A stretch of DNA of 43,332 bases from Paulinella micropora (lineage: Eukaryota > Cercozoa > Imbricatea > Euglyphida). Below are positions 42,456 to 43,332 of this stretch, in pieces (positions within the stretch are counted from its first letter, which is position 1; every line of letters begins with the position of its first letter). Position numbers and translations under genes: made by a program. The notes beneath the pieces were generated by a model that did not search any database, was not told the origin of the DNA, and saw only the letters and a program-made list of their open reading frames with translations. The DNA lies in NCBI GenBank assembly GCA_009731375.1, contig BJOX01000190.1:306559-349890 (forward strand), given 5' to 3'.

Positions 42456-42780
42456 GCACCCCTGTCGGAATAAATCATCATGGTTTGTGGGAACCAGGGG
42501 GAGTTGGGAGCTCATATTGACAGGGTGGCTAGCCCCAGACTCGATGTTTATGCTGATAGAATTTTTTTGGAATTCGCGCAAATGTTTGCGTTAGGCAAGT
42601 GTCCTGAATGCGAAAATTCTGCACCCCCGTCGGAATAAATCATGATTTGTGTGAACCACGAGGAGTTGGGAGCTCATATTGACAGGGTAGCTAGTTCCAG
42701 ACTCGATGTTGATGCTGATATAGTTTTTTGGAATTCACACAAACATTTGCGTTAGGGGAGTGTCCTGAATGCCGGAATTC
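42456..42780 (+). repeat. tandem repeat, two 160-165 bp units
   Basis: Units 42456-42620 and 42621-42780 share GTCGGAATAAATCAT, GAGTTGGGAGCTCATATTGA, CAGACTCGATGTT and TGCGTTAGG, and have many substitutions elsewhere (around 85% identity by eye). Confidence 0.85.
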
Positions 42781-42798
42781 CTTGTTTGTTTGGGAGTA

Positions 42799-43288
42799 CT
42801 TGCCGGTACCTCCGGCAATTGAACGTACCCTGTCGACGGGGAAGGGGGGTCCGGGGGGCACTCCCCCAGGGAACGACAACCCGGCAATTGTACGTACCCG
42901 TTTTGGTCGCGGGTGGCACACAAACCAGAAAATTGAGGTCTTTGTGCCACCAGGCGCCGTTTGCGCACACCAGAGAGATTTAGCGGCTGGTATTTGGTGT
43001 ATCTGACACTTCTTGATGAGCTCTCTTCGAAAATATAAAAATTGTGGCGCTGGGTGGCGTAAAAACCAGAACATGTAGGTTTTACCACCAGGCGCCGTTC
43101 GCGCACACCAGAGGGAGTTTGTGGCTGATGTTTGGTGTACCCCGAACCTCCCGGTGAGCTCTCTTCGGAGATGCAAAAGTTTTGGTGCCGGGTGGCACAA
43201 AAACCAGAGATTTTAGGTGTTTGTGCCACCAGAGCTTACACTTGCGTTCTGCTGGTACCTCCGGCAATTGAACATACCCTGTCAAAGG

Positions 43289-43290
<2 letters not shown>
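42799..43290 (+). repeat. array of three hairpin units flanked by direct repeats
   Basis: Hairpin cores at 42912-42951, 43053-43089 and 43191-43230 (spacing 141 and 138), each GGTGGCRYA, about 20 bases, then its complement. The linkers share GGCGCCGTTTGCGCACACCA and TGAGCTCTCTTCG. GGTACCTCCGGCAATTGAAC stands at both ends (about 42804 and 43255). The second core has drifted in its right arm. Confidence 0.85.
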
Positions 43291-43323
<33 letters not shown>

Positions 43324-43332
43324 CCCCCCCAG
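43290..43332. repeat. poly-G / poly-C at the window end
   Basis: A G run followed directly by a C run. It is likely a collapse or misjoin of homopolymers, because G-n followed by C-n is what two reads meeting at opposite-strand poly-C would give. Confidence 0.6.

Noticed and set aside
42799-43290. CRISPR array
   Set aside because: Three units of about 140 bp with diverged linkers that are themselves repeated, in a eukaryotic contig. No unique spacers.

Overview
This is a draft-assembly contig from a microbial eukaryote. The genes are split by GT-AG introns and some introns are almost pure microsatellite. The transposons are eukaryotic: a Ty1/copia LTR element, a Penelope-like reverse transcriptase relic and a Tc1/mariner relic. 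There are nine runs of N, several next to long poly-C or poly-G runs. The species cannot be fixed from the sequence. An UPF0301/AlgH-family gene, a family I know from bacteria, plants and algae but not from animals or fungi, together with a class C 7TM receptor, suggests a free-living, possibly plastid-bearing, protist.

Layout. 1-1080: two copies of a SINE-like repeat ending in (ATCT)n. 1385-2082: the 3' exons of an UPF0301-like gene. 2083-3520: AT-rich spacer. 3540-5700: a 2.2 kb purine-only (GAA/GAAA/GGA) tract. 5803-16289: the main gene, modelled as 17 exons whose phases all agree (7,659 nt, 2,552 aa). 16290-17700: poly-C, CTG/CTA repeats and spacer. 17700-19590 (minus): decayed reverse transcriptase. 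20059-27720: a full-length but defective copia element with matching LTRs and a GTTAA target-site duplication. 27726-32385: AT-rich spacer with repeats and unidentified ORF remnants. 32386-34650 (minus): a Sel1-repeat/RING gene in several frames. 34773-36058: Tc1/mariner relic with about 200-bp inverted repeats. 36540-39033: microsatellites and a 955-base gap. 39034-39345: a third, inverted, SINE-like copy. 40097-42179: a six-exon small Cys-rich (CHCH-like) gene. 42456-43332: tandem repeats and an array of hairpin-containing units.

The standout is the receptor. Its N-terminal half carries six Cys-rich CDCGCG-x2-DPDC modules in three A+B pairs. Two tandem phosphonate-binding-like (PhnD, type II periplasmic-binding) domains follow, each trailed by an ephrin-receptor-like Cys module. 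Then come a class C (GABA-B/mGluR-like) seven-helix domain and a roughly 275-residue cytoplasmic tail. Known class C receptors use a type I (LIVBP-like) Venus flytrap, so this architecture points to an unusual small-molecule sensor. The other genes have no evident functional link to it.
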